A stretch of 64,000 nucleotides of DNA from Pseudomonas sp. PB101 (lineage in GTDB: Bacteria > Pseudomonadota > Gammaproteobacteria > Pseudomonadales > Pseudomonadaceae): contig NZ_RWIR01000053.1 of assembly GCF_009764265.1 (NCBI RefSeq), forward strand, positions 62,001-126,000. Reading direction: 5' to 3'. This document shows, piece after piece, positions 54,684 through 63,074 of the stretch (the first letter of the stretch is position 1; each line of letters opens with the position of its first letter). The notes under the pieces are model-generated. The model was not told where the DNA came from, searched no databases, and saw only the letters and a list, made by a program, of their open reading frames with translations. A program made the position numbers and the translations under genes.

Positions 54684-55589
54684 ATGAACGCACCATTTGC
54701 CATAACCACCAGACTGCTGCTGGCCTTCGCACTCTTGACGCTGCCGCTGGCGGCCGGCGCCAACACCCTTGAACGCGTGCGCAGCAGCCACACTTTTACC
54801 TTGGGCTACCTGCCGGACCTGGCCCCTTTCAGCAAGCAGGAAGGCGACAAGGCCAGCGGTTATGCCATCGACCTGTGCCTGAAAATCGCCGACACGCTCA
54901 AGAGCGAGCTGGGCCTGCCCGACCTGCAAGTGCGCTATCAACCGGTAACGGTTGCGGACCAGGTCAGCGCCGTGAGCCAGGGCAAGGTCGATATCCTCTG
55001 CACGCCGACCGCGCCCACCCTGGAGCGGCGCAAGATGATCAGCTACTCCATCCCGGTCTACACCGCCGGCCTCTCGGTCGTGGTGCGCAACGATGCGGGC
55101 GAACCCTTGCTCAATGTGCTCAATGGCAAGGTCGCCAACACCGGCCCGACCTGGCGCGCCAGCATCAACAATGGCCTGGCCAACCAGACCTACGCGACCC
55201 TCGAGGGCGGGGTGACCGAAGACTGGATTCGCGAGCAGATGCGCCTGCTCAACGTCATCGCCTCGCTGGTGACCGTGGCCAACAACGACGAGGGCGTCAA
55301 GCTGGTTGCCGAGGGCAAGGCCGATGCGTTCTTCTCCGAACGCATGCTGCTGCGAAACGAAGTGGCCAAGGAAGGCGCGGCCAAAAACCTGATGATCCTG
55401 GACCGCATCTTCGAGTACTCGCCGGTGGCGATGATCGTGGAGCGCAACGACGAAGACTTCCGCCTGCTGGTCGATACGGCCCTGAGTGAAGCCTATTACT
55501 CGGGCTTCGTGGCAAAGGCCTACGACCAATATCTGGGCGGGAGCAACGCCACCGTGAAAAAACTTTTCAGGGTGTATGCGTTGCCCTGA
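54684..55589 (+). CDS. Amino-acid-type periplasmic binding protein (SBP family 3)
   Basis: 301-aa exported protein. A signal peptide (LLLAFALLTLPLAAGANT) is followed by the family 3 solute-binding fold (FTLGYLPDLAPFS; GYAIDLCLKIADTL; VDILCTPTAPTLERRKMISY). There are no ABC permease or ATPase genes beside it, so it either serves a distant transporter or works with the upstream antiporter as a sensor. ATG 54684 follows GGGGAAACCGG. Confidence 0.83.
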   Translation: MNAPFAITTRLLLAFALLTLPLAAGANTLERVRSSHTFTLGYLPDLAPFSKQEGDKASGYAIDLCLKIADTLKSELGLPDLQVRYQPVTVADQVSAVSQGKVDILCTPTAPTLERRKMISYSIPVYTAGLSVVVRNDAGEPLLNVLNGKVANTGPTWRASINNGLANQTYATLEGGVTEDWIREQMRLLNVIASLVTVANNDEGVKLVAEGKADAFFSERMLLRNEVAKEGAAKNLMILDRIFEYSPVAMIVERNDEDFRLLVDTALSEAYYSGFVAKAYDQYLGGSNATVKKLFRVYALP

Positions 55590-55596
55590 TACAACT

Positions 55597-56216
55597 GTAG
55601 GAGCGAGCCTGCTCGCGATGGACGTTAACGATAACGCGTGCAACCTGAATAAACGCGGCGCATTTGAATCCATCGCCGGCAAGCCGGCTCCTACAGGTAT
55701 TGTGCGGTCCTTGCCGGCGATGGTCGCCAACGATAACGCGTGCAACCTGGATAACCGCGGCGCACTTGAGTCCATCGCCAGCAAGCCGGCTCCTACAGGT
55801 ACTGCGTCATCGGTGATTCCCGGGATTGACGCGGTCTTTTGTAGGAGCCGGCTTGCTGGCGATGGTCGTTAACGATAACGCGTGTAACCTGGATAAACGC
55901 GGCGCACTTGAGTCCATCGCCAGCAAGCCGGCTCCTACAGGTACTGCGTCATCGGTGATTCCCGGGATTGACGCGGTCTTTTGTAGGAGCCGGCTTGCTC
56001 GCGATGGACGTTAACGATAACGCGTGCAACCTGGATAAACGCGGCGCATTTGAATCCATCGCCGGCAAGCCGGCTCCTACAGGTATTGCGTCATCCCGGG
56101 ATTGACGCGGTCTTTTGTAGGAGCCGGCTTGCTGGCGATGGTCGTCAACGATAACGCGTGCAACCTGGATAAACGCGGCGCATTTGAATCCATCGCCAGC
56201 AAGCCGGCTCCTACAG
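55597..56216. repeat. REP/BIME array 2
   Basis: About five inverted REP pairs. Most are GTAGGAGCCGGCTTGCTGGC to GCAAGCCGGCTCCTAC, with one starting GTAGGAGCGAGCCTGCTCGC. Spacers carry AACGATAACGCGTG and AAACGCGGCGCA, the complement of the spacers in the other two arrays, and the pairs are joined by GGTACTGCGTCATCGGTGAT or a shortened form. The array fills the space between the convergent binding-protein and AspT genes. Confidence 0.9.
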
Positions 56217-56236
56217 GGATTTGCGTAAAAACATAT

Positions 56237-57937
56237 TTAATTGGCAAAGACCATGGCGAAGTAGCCGAGGACCGTCAGCAGGATCCCCGAGACTGCAAAC
56301 GCGACCGGAAAACCGACCCAGGGCACGTTGCTGCCGATCTCCGCCGCGGCCTCAAGGCACGGGCCGGAATGACTGCGGGCACCGGCCATGCCACCCATCA
56401 GTACCGCCGGATTGATCTTCATCACGTGATAGCCAACCACCCAGACGGCGAACGGCGGCAGCATGCAGGCGACGAAACCCACCAGGAAAATCTGCACAGC
56501 GAGCATCCCCGTCAGTTGAGCGAGCAGGGTGGCGCCGGCATTGATCCCGACAATCGCAACGAACACCAGCAGGCCGATGTCCTCGAGGATGTTACGCGCT
56601 GCGTTCGGCGTATTGCCGAAGAAGCGCAGGCGCGAGGACAGCGACGAGACGATGATGCCCGAGACCATCAGGCCACCGGCGCTCCCCAGGCCGACAGAAG
56701 CACCAAAGGCGGGGAACTGGATCAGACCGATCAGCAGCCCCAGGGACATTCCGACAAACAACGTTAATAAATCGGTGATGCTGCTGGGCCGGGCGATAAC
56801 CCCGAACAACTCGCCCGCGCGTTGCACGGCGCTGGACAGGCCGGTGACAAACAGCACGTCGCGACGCTGCAGCCGCGTCTCTGGCCCGACGGGCAACGGC
56901 ACACCGCCGCGCTGGATGCGAGTCAACTGCAGCTGCCCGGCCAGGTCCAGGCCGCGAAACTCCTTGAGCGGCTTGCCGATCACGGCTTTCTCGGTCACCA
57001 GGATCTCCGCGTGGTCCAGGGGGACGGCGAGCGCCCTGGCGTCATCGACCTCCGGGCCGATCAGGCCGATGTTGGCGGTCAGGCCTGTGCGTGTGCTGCC
57101 TAGGGTAATCACATCCCCCAGTTGCAGCTGGATGTCAGGATCCGCCCCTATCGCCTCATCATCGTGATGCACGTTGACGATGCGATACTCCGGGAAACGA
57201 GAGAGAAACTCGCGGATGGTCAGGCCGGCAGTCGTGCGGTTTTCCAGGCGATAAGCACGCAATCCGAAGGCCTTGTCGGCGGTAATACCGTCGTCCTCGA
57301 GATCATGCATCCCATGCTGTTCCTCATAACGACGGGCTGCCGCCCTGGCATCGACCCCCCACCAGCGCGGCATGTACTTGCACATCAGCACGATGCCGAC
57401 GGTGCCCCAGATGTAGGTGATGCCGTAGGACAGGGTGATCATCGCCGACACCCCTTCGACGGTGTCGCCCGGTGCGAGGCGGACGGCACCCGAGGCAACC
57501 GCCTGTTCGGCCGAGCCGATGGCGGATGACATGGTCGTGGCCCCGGCGAGGATTCCGCCGGCCGCGCCGGTCGGCAGGTCGAAAAGCCGCGTGCCCAAGA
57601 CCACCACGGCCAGACTGAACACACTGCAAATGACCGCGAGGACGGTGAACTTCAGCCCGTCATCCTTCAGGCTGTTGAGAAAGGAGGGACCGACGCGCAA
57701 ACCGACCCCGTACATGAACAGGTAGTAGAAGAGGTTCATGGTGAACGTGTCGAGCTTGTAGGTGATGCCATAAAGGGAGGCGGCAATGGCGATGCCGCAA
57801 CCCACCACGATGGCGCCGCCGACGGTACCCAGCCCGTAACCCTTGATGGTGAAGCGGCCGATCAGCACCGCCAGGCTCACCACCACGAACAGCAACAGGT
57901 AGGGGTTGGCATTGAGAAACGCGAAGAGTGCCTGCAC
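56237..57937 (-). CDS. Aspartate:alanine antiporter family protein (AspT/YidE-like)
   Basis: 566-aa transporter of the AAE family. There are two membrane halves with the conserved GGILAGATTMSSAIGSAEQA and MGGMAGARSHSGP motifs, and two central TrkA-C-like domains (~210-380). AspT exchanges aspartate for alanine; related proteins (YidE, YbjL, DcuC-like SucE) move other dicarboxylates. The start is GTG 57937 after GGGGATTCAAACC. It stands alone, convergent with the REP array. Confidence 0.82.
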   Translation of the reverse strand: MQALFAFLNANPYLLLFVVVSLAVLIGRFTIKGYGLGTVGGAIVVGCGIAIAASLYGITYKLDTFTMNLFYYLFMYGVGLRVGPSFLNSLKDDGLKFTVLAVICSVFSLAVVVLGTRLFDLPTGAAGGILAGATTMSSAIGSAEQAVASGAVRLAPGDTVEGVSAMITLSYGITYIWGTVGIVLMCKYMPRWWGVDARAAARRYEEQHGMHDLEDDGITADKAFGLRAYRLENRTTAGLTIREFLSRFPEYRIVNVHHDDEAIGADPDIQLQLGDVITLGSTRTGLTANIGLIGPEVDDARALAVPLDHAEILVTEKAVIGKPLKEFRGLDLAGQLQLTRIQRGGVPLPVGPETRLQRRDVLFVTGLSSAVQRAGELFGVIARPSSITDLLTLFVGMSLGLLIGLIQFPAFGASVGLGSAGGLMVSGIIVSSLSSRLRFFGNTPNAARNILEDIGLLVFVAIVGINAGATLLAQLTGMLAVQIFLVGFVACMLPPFAVWVVGYHVMKINPAVLMGGMAGARSHSGPCLEAAAEIGSNVPWVGFPVAFAVSGILLTVLGYFAMVFAN

Positions 57938-58114
57938 GGTTTGAATCCCCCGATTTCGCTACGTTGATGCCTGACGTCAGAAAAGCCTCAGGCAGTAGCG
58001 TAGCGTGTGAAACCGGGGAGGTTGACCCAAGTACCAGACCAGTAAAGTCCATGGCTTTTCCTCCCGCTGTGAGGAAAAGCCTGAGCAGACCTTTGGCAAG
58101 CCTTCAGTGGTCGA

Positions 58115-58189
58115 TCAGACAATACCGACAAACGACAGGATGAACAGGATGATCACAACAGCACCGACGAGGTAGATAATGTTGTTCAT
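58115..58189 (-). CDS. 24-residue hydrophobic membrane peptide
   Basis: Encodes MNNIIYLVGAVVIILFILSF plus VGIV, essentially one transmembrane helix with a short polar start. GGAG precedes the ATG by 12 nt. Similar tiny single-helix proteins are common and unnamed in Pseudomonas. It is too short for many gene finders. It stands between the AspT and Aer-like genes on the same strand. Coding status inferred from composition and ribosome site. Confidence 0.6.
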   Translation of the reverse strand: MNNIIYLVGAVVIILFILSFVGIV

Positions 58190-58296
58190 GGCTTCAGCGC
58201 TCCATCTGGATGGGGATGCGAAACAGAGATGTCTATACAGCTGACACCTTCGCTCGCATTTCCGTTCCGCAATCCATTTTGCCGGGGCGCTGATGA

Positions 58297-59862
58297 CTAT
58301 CGACTGAAGCGCGCCGCCAGGCTGTGCAGGTACTCGGCCATGACTTCCAGGTCCTGGCTGATCGCGGCGCCTTGCTTGGCTTGCGCGGCGCTGTGATCAC
58401 AGAGTTGGGCGATACGCGTGATCTGTTGATTGATGTCTTCAGCCACGTGGCTCTGTTCTTCGGACGCCGAGGCCATCTGCTGGCTCATTCCGGTAATCCG
58501 GGTGACGGCCTGGCTGATGCCGACCAGAGCCGTCTGCACCGCCTCTACACGCTGCATGCTTTCGCGGGACATCTGCTCGCCACGGCTGGCCGTCGAGACG
58601 GCGCGATCGGCACCGCTATACAGCGAAGCGATGATGCCGTGGATCTGCTCGGTGGAGGTACGGGTGCGTTGTGCAAGGGAGCGCACCTCGTCGGCCACCA
58701 CGGCAAAACCGCGACCTTGCTCGCCAGCGCGGGCCGCCTCGATCGCCGCATTCAGCGCCAGCAGGTTGGTCTGTTCGGCGATGGAGGTGATGACATCCAC
58801 GACACTGCCGATCGATTGCGTTTCGCTGGCCAATGCATTGACCGCCTGGCCAATCTCGTTGACCGCCTCATGCATGGTTGCCATGGCGCTCAGGCTTTGC
58901 TCCGCCAGCTCAGTGCCGTCACGGGTCAACTGGTCGACCTGCGACGCGGCATGTGCGGTGTTGATGACGTTCTGGGTGACTTCCTGGATGGTCGCGGCCA
59001 TCTGGGAAATGGCGGCGGCGGACTGATCGGTTTCACTGCGCTGACGATCCAGCGACTGCGCCTGCGAGCCCGAGAGTGCCGATGATTGCGCCGCCTTGGC
59101 CTTGACGTTGACCCCGGCATCGACGAGCCGGCTCAAGGCGGTCTGCAAGCGCGCTTCCTCACTGAGCATGGCCATGTCCAGGCGCCCCTGGGGACCGTGG
59201 TTGTCGCTATAGGTGAGCGCGACCAACGGATCGGAAAAGGCTTTCGGATGCTCGGCCAGGGTGCGCTCGATGGCTTTGCGCTGTCGGGACTCGATCAGGT
59301 ACCAGGCAAAACCCAGGCTCGCCACCAGGACCCCTTGTGCCGCCGTTTGTGCCAGCCACTGGCTGCCCAGCAGTGAAACCCCGCCAGCCAGCAGCAGCGG
59401 CCAGCCGTGTTGCAGCGGCCGAAAAATCCGCGCGCTGCGGGCAACGATCGGCTTGCCGGCGCGCATCCTGGCATAGAGTGCCGCTGCCCGACCGACCTGG
59501 TCGCGGCTGGGCAACGAACGAACCGACTCGTAGCCACTCAGGCGACCGTTTTCATAGATGGGCGTGACGTAGGCACTGACCCAATAGAAATCACCGTTTT
59601 TCGAACGGTTTTTCACAAGGCCCATCCAGGGTTTGCCTTGCTTGATGGTGTGCCACATATGAATGAACACCCCGGGTGGCATGTCGGGGTGTCGAACCAG
59701 GTTATGGGGCTGACCGACCAGTTCGTCGTAGGTGAAACCGCTGATGGCCACAAAGGCGTCATTGCAGTAGGTGATGCGGCTGTCGAGATCGGTGGTGGAG
59801 ATCAATCGCTGTTCGGCAGGGAATACTCTTTCATGCTCGGTTACGGGTAGATTCACGCGCAT
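58297..59862 (-). CDS. Aer-like PAS-containing methyl-accepting chemotaxis protein
   Basis: 521-aa energy/redox taxis receptor. The N-terminal PAS domain (~15-115) carries the Aer signature NLVRHPDMP, indicating FAD binding. Hydrophobic segments (~150-190) anchor it without a periplasmic sensor domain. The C-terminal signalling domain has the hairpin tip NLLALNAAIEAARAGEQGRG and FAVVADEVRSLAQRT, which contacts CheA/CheW. It should direct swimming toward favourable redox conditions. No other chemotaxis genes are in the window. Confidence 0.9.
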   Translation of the reverse strand: MRVNLPVTEHERVFPAEQRLISTTDLDSRITYCNDAFVAISGFTYDELVGQPHNLVRHPDMPPGVFIHMWHTIKQGKPWMGLVKNRSKNGDFYWVSAYVTPIYENGRLSGYESVRSLPSRDQVGRAAALYARMRAGKPIVARSARIFRPLQHGWPLLLAGGVSLLGSQWLAQTAAQGVLVASLGFAWYLIESRQRKAIERTLAEHPKAFSDPLVALTYSDNHGPQGRLDMAMLSEEARLQTALSRLVDAGVNVKAKAAQSSALSGSQAQSLDRQRSETDQSAAAISQMAATIQEVTQNVINTAHAASQVDQLTRDGTELAEQSLSAMATMHEAVNEIGQAVNALASETQSIGSVVDVITSIAEQTNLLALNAAIEAARAGEQGRGFAVVADEVRSLAQRTRTSTEQIHGIIASLYSGADRAVSTASRGEQMSRESMQRVEAVQTALVGISQAVTRITGMSQQMASASEEQSHVAEDINQQITRIAQLCDHSAAQAKQGAAISQDLEVMAEYLHSLAARFSR

Positions 59863-60079
59863 ACGGTGCGGCCCCTCGGATTATTATTATGATGTTGAGC
59901 CTATAAAGCAGACGCGCCCAGGCATGGCGCCGGGCCCGACTAGGAATTTATGGGTGGGGGGGACAGGCGGCGATTCATTCGACGACAATTTCTTTTCATT
60001 TCATGACAAATCCACGATGTCGAAGTGGAATTGTGAGGGACGTCGAATCGAGTGGTTTGTGGGGCGCAGAATGCGCGCA

Positions 60080-60102
60080 AAGCCCGGTGGATCACCGGGC
60101 TT
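60080..60102 (-). terminator. Hairpin downstream of the MHS transporter
   Basis: AAGCCCGGTG and CACCGGGCTT form a 10-bp perfect stem around a 3-nt loop, 34 bp past the stop codon of the minus-strand transporter. The T-run after it is short. The rest of the 272-bp gap (59863-60135) shows no gene and should contain the promoter of the Aer-like gene. Confidence 0.6.
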
Positions 60103-60135
60103 GCTGAGTTGATACCGTTTGGCTCGTTTCGTGTT

Positions 60136-61473
60136 TCAGGCCGATGCGCTCACTCCTGCGCCTTTCTCCGGCGCCGCAACATCATGCAGGGAAATCCTCG
60201 AGGTCTCCGGTAATGCCAGTCCACCCGCCAGCGCGAGCAAGGCAACCGCGATCAGGTAGAACGCCGGTGACAGGTTGCTGCCGGTGGTGCTGATCAACCA
60301 CGTCGCCACCAGCGGTGCGGTGCCGCCGAACAGGGTGTAGGCCATGTTGTAGGTGATCGCCGAGGCGGTGTAGCGAGTGCGGGTCGGGAAGGTTTCCGAG
60401 AGCAGGGCCGCTGTCACCACGCCGCACAAAACCGCGCCGATCGCCAGCAGCATCACGCCGACGACGGACGCTGCGAACGAGCCGGAGCTGGCCATCAGGA
60501 ACGAGGGATACACGACCACGATCAACAGTGCGCAAGCCGTCATCACTGTCTTTCGACGCCCGACCCGATCCGAATACAAACCGGCCAGCGGGCAGATCGC
60601 CGCGGCGAACAGCAATGCGATCAGTGACACCAGCAACGCCGTGGCGCGACTCAGGCCACCGGCGACTTGCAGGTAGGTGGCGAAGTAGGTGGTGAACATA
60701 TAAAACGACAGCGCCGTCAGCGACACAAAGGCACCCAGGCAACAGATCGCCGCCCCATGGTTGCGCAAGGTTTCCTTGAGTGGCGAGTGGGCGACTGCAT
60801 GTTCCTCGGTCACCGCCTGGAATGCCGGTGTCTCGTCGAGCTTCCAGCGCAGGTAGAGCCCGACCAGGCCCAGGGGCGCGGCAATCAGGAACGGCAGGCG
60901 CCAGCCCCAACTGCCCATCGCTTCGGCGGACAATGAGGCCTCGAGTGCGTAGGCCACCACGGCAGCCGCGGCGAAGGCGGAAAAGGTCGACACCGGAATG
61001 AAGCTGCCGTACCAGGCGCGTTTGTCATTCGGTGCGTGTTCCATCAGGTAGGCACAGGCTCCTGCGTATTCGCCGCCGGCGGAAAAGCCCTGGGCGCAGC
61101 GGATCAGCGACAGCAGTATCGGCGCCATGACCCCGATCGCCGCATAAGTGGGCAGCAGGCCGATCAGGGTCGTCGCCCCGGCCATCAACAGAATGGTCAT
61201 CGCCAGGGTTCGCTTGCGCCCGATCCGGTCACCCAGCATGCCGAAGAAAATCCCGCCAAGGGGCCGAAAGGCGAAGGCCACGGCGAACACCGCAAAGGTC
61301 TTGAGCAGCGCGGCACTGGCGTCGCCACTGGGGAAAAACTGCTGGGCGATGGTCGTGGCCAGAAAGCCATAGACGGCGAAGTCGAACCACTCGACGAAAT
61401 TGCCGATGCCGGCGGCGACAATCACTCTTCTCAGCGTTTTCGGGCTGACCTGTTCCATCGTTGCGCTCGTCAT
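60136..61473 (-). CDS. MHS-family (metabolite:H+ symporter) MFS transporter
   Basis: 445-aa major facilitator of the ProP/KgtP/ShiA group: GNFVEWFDFAVYGFLATTIA at TM1, GGIFFGMLGDRIGRKRTL (loop 2-3) and RCAQGFSAGGEYAGACAYL at TM4-5. Members import dicarboxylates, betaine, proline or shikimate with protons; the exact substrate is unclear. ATG 61473 follows GAGG by six bases. Monocistronic in appearance. Confidence 0.88.
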   Translation of the reverse strand: MTSATMEQVSPKTLRRVIVAAGIGNFVEWFDFAVYGFLATTIAQQFFPSGDASAALLKTFAVFAVAFAFRPLGGIFFGMLGDRIGRKRTLAMTILLMAGATTLIGLLPTYAAIGVMAPILLSLIRCAQGFSAGGEYAGACAYLMEHAPNDKRAWYGSFIPVSTFSAFAAAAVVAYALEASLSAEAMGSWGWRLPFLIAAPLGLVGLYLRWKLDETPAFQAVTEEHAVAHSPLKETLRNHGAAICCLGAFVSLTALSFYMFTTYFATYLQVAGGLSRATALLVSLIALLFAAAICPLAGLYSDRVGRRKTVMTACALLIVVVYPSFLMASSGSFAASVVGVMLLAIGAVLCGVVTAALLSETFPTRTRYTASAITYNMAYTLFGGTAPLVATWLISTTGSNLSPAFYLIAVALLALAGGLALPETSRISLHDVAAPEKGAGVSASA

Positions 61474-61632
61474 GCTTGACCTCGACAATTCGTCAGTAAG
61501 CTATCGATTATCAGGGCAGGCTCTGCGGCGGTTTACTTCAAAAGTGTCATCCACATAGTCAGTACCGACGTCTTGGCGTTAAATTGCCCGCTGTTCGCCC
61601 ACCAGGACTTCAACGATTCAAAAGGGATGAAA

Positions 61633-62199
61633 ATGACATTGACTGTCGAAAGCCTGATCAGCATCGCAATGACCAATCCGGTCAACGCAGCACTGGCCGT
61701 GCGTCTGCCCGAGCTTGGTCTGCAGCAATGCATGCTCACCGCCGGTTGCCTGTTCCAGGCTGTCTGGAATCATCAGACGCAGCAACCGGTAGCGTGGGGC
61801 GTGAAGGATTACGACGTCTTTTACTTCGATGAAGACCTGTCCTGGGAAGCAGAGGATGAGGTCATCCAGCGTGCCCGGGGTCTGTTCGAGGACCTTGAGG
61901 TGAACGTCGAAATCAGGAATCAGGCGCGTGTGCACCTGTGGTACAGACAGCGGTTTGGCGGGGAGTACCCTCAGCTCCGGTCGGCCAGGGACGGGGTCGA
62001 TCGCTACCTGATTGCCGGTACCTGCATGGGTTTGGATGTGGCAACCGGCGAGGTCTACGCGCCCAATGGGCTGGCCGACACAGAGCAGGGGCTGCTTCGA
62101 ATCAATCCAAGGAATCCCAGGCCAGACTTGTTCGATCAGAAAGCCAGAAGTTATCAGGCCCGCTGGCCCTGGCTCAGGATCATCGAACCCCAGCGTTGA
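61633..62199 (+). CDS. Nucleotidyltransferase-family protein (DUF925-like)
   Basis: 188-aa protein similar to the NTP_transf_6/DUF925 family. Motifs are LTAGCLFQAVWN, WGVKDYDVFYFDEDLS with the DYDvFYFD acids expected of a nucleotidyltransferase, and NQARVHLWY. The function of the family is unknown. ATG 61633 is chosen because AAAGGG sits six bases before it; ATG 61627 abuts that site. It is followed immediately by REP array 3. Confidence 0.78.
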   Translation: MTLTVESLISIAMTNPVNAALAVRLPELGLQQCMLTAGCLFQAVWNHQTQQPVAWGVKDYDVFYFDEDLSWEAEDEVIQRARGLFEDLEVNVEIRNQARVHLWYRQRFGGEYPQLRSARDGVDRYLIAGTCMGLDVATGEVYAPNGLADTEQGLLRINPRNPRPDLFDQKARSYQARWPWLRIIEPQR

Positions 62200-62233
62200 A
62201 TTGTAGATGCTGCCTCACGCAATCCGGGGAACT

Positions 62234-63021
62234 GTAGGAGCCGGCTTGCTGGCGATGCATTCAAGTGCGCCGCGTTCATCCGGGTCACACGCGTTATCGT
62301 TGACGACCATCGCTGGCAAGCCAGCTCCCACAAGGGACCGCACCATACCTGTGGGAGCCGGCTTGCCAGCGATGGACTCAAGGGCGTCGCGTTTATCCTG
62401 GTTGCACGCGTTATCGTTGACCACCATCGCTGGCAAGCCAGCTCCCACAAGGGACCGCACCATACCTGTAGGAGCCGGCTTGCCGGCGATGGACTCAAGT
62501 GCGCCGCGTTTATCCTGCTTACACGCGTTATCGTTGACGTCCATCGCTGGCAAGCCAGCTCCCACAAGGGACCGCACCATACCTGTGGGAGCCGGCTTGC
62601 CAGCGATGGACTCAAGGGCACCGCGTTTATCCTGCTTACACGCGTTATCGTTGACGTCCATCGCGAGCAGGCTCGCTCCCACAAGGGACCGCACCATACC
62701 TGTGGGAGCCGGCTTGCCGGCGATGGACTCAAGGGCGCCGCGTTTATCCTGCTTACACGCGTTATCGTTGACGACCATCGCTGGCAAGCCAGCTCCCACA
62801 AGGGACCGCACCATACCTGTAGGAGCCGGCTTGCCGGCGATGGACTCAAGGGCGCCGCGTTTATCCTGGTTGCACGCGCTATCGTTGACGACCATCGCGA
62901 GCAGGCTCGCTCCCACAAGGGACCGCACCATACCTGTAGGAGCCGGCTTGCTGGCGATGGACTCAAGGGCGCCGCGTTTATCCGGGTTACTGACGTCCAT
63001 CGCGAGCAGGCTCGCTCCTGC
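62234..63021. repeat. REP/BIME array 3, seven units at 117 bp
   Basis: Units begin at 62234, 62351, 62468, 62585, 62702, 62819 and 62936, exactly 117 bp apart. Each has GTRGGAGCCGGCTTGC[C/T]-type REP, spacer CTCAAGGGCGCCGCGTTTAT and CGCGTTATCGTTGACG, then an inverse REP and the linker AAGGGACCGCACCATACCT. Because 117 is a multiple of 3, long open frames run through it on both strands; they are not genes. The last unit is shortened. Confidence 0.93.
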
Positions 63022-63023
63022 AA

Positions 63024-63051
63024 TAAAAAGGGCCTCAAATCCTTGAGGCCC
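63024..63051 (-). terminator. Rho-independent terminator of the multicopper oxidase gene
   Basis: GGGCCTCAA (63030-63038) and TTGAGGCCC (63043-63051) form a 9-bp stem with loop ATCC. On the minus strand the stem is followed by TTTTTATTG. It lies 24 bp past the stop codon of the gene at 63075. Confidence 0.9.
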
Positions 63052-63074
63052 TCGTTGCTACAGCCAGTTCTGAC

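Noticed and set aside
55576..56767. Open frames with repeating GAGLLAMVVNDNACNLDKRG-like products
   Set aside because: Translation of REP array 2, partly continuing antisense to the AspT gene.
62234..63021. Possible CRISPR array
   Set aside because: The repeated unit is 117 bp and contains paired REP palindromes; spacers are the same in every unit and no cas genes are present.
62154..63046. Long open frames on both strands through the region after the nucleotidyltransferase gene (up to 294 codons)
   Set aside because: They lie wholly in the 117-bp REP array; the period is a multiple of three, so frames stay open by arithmetic. The products are perfect repeats with no start context.
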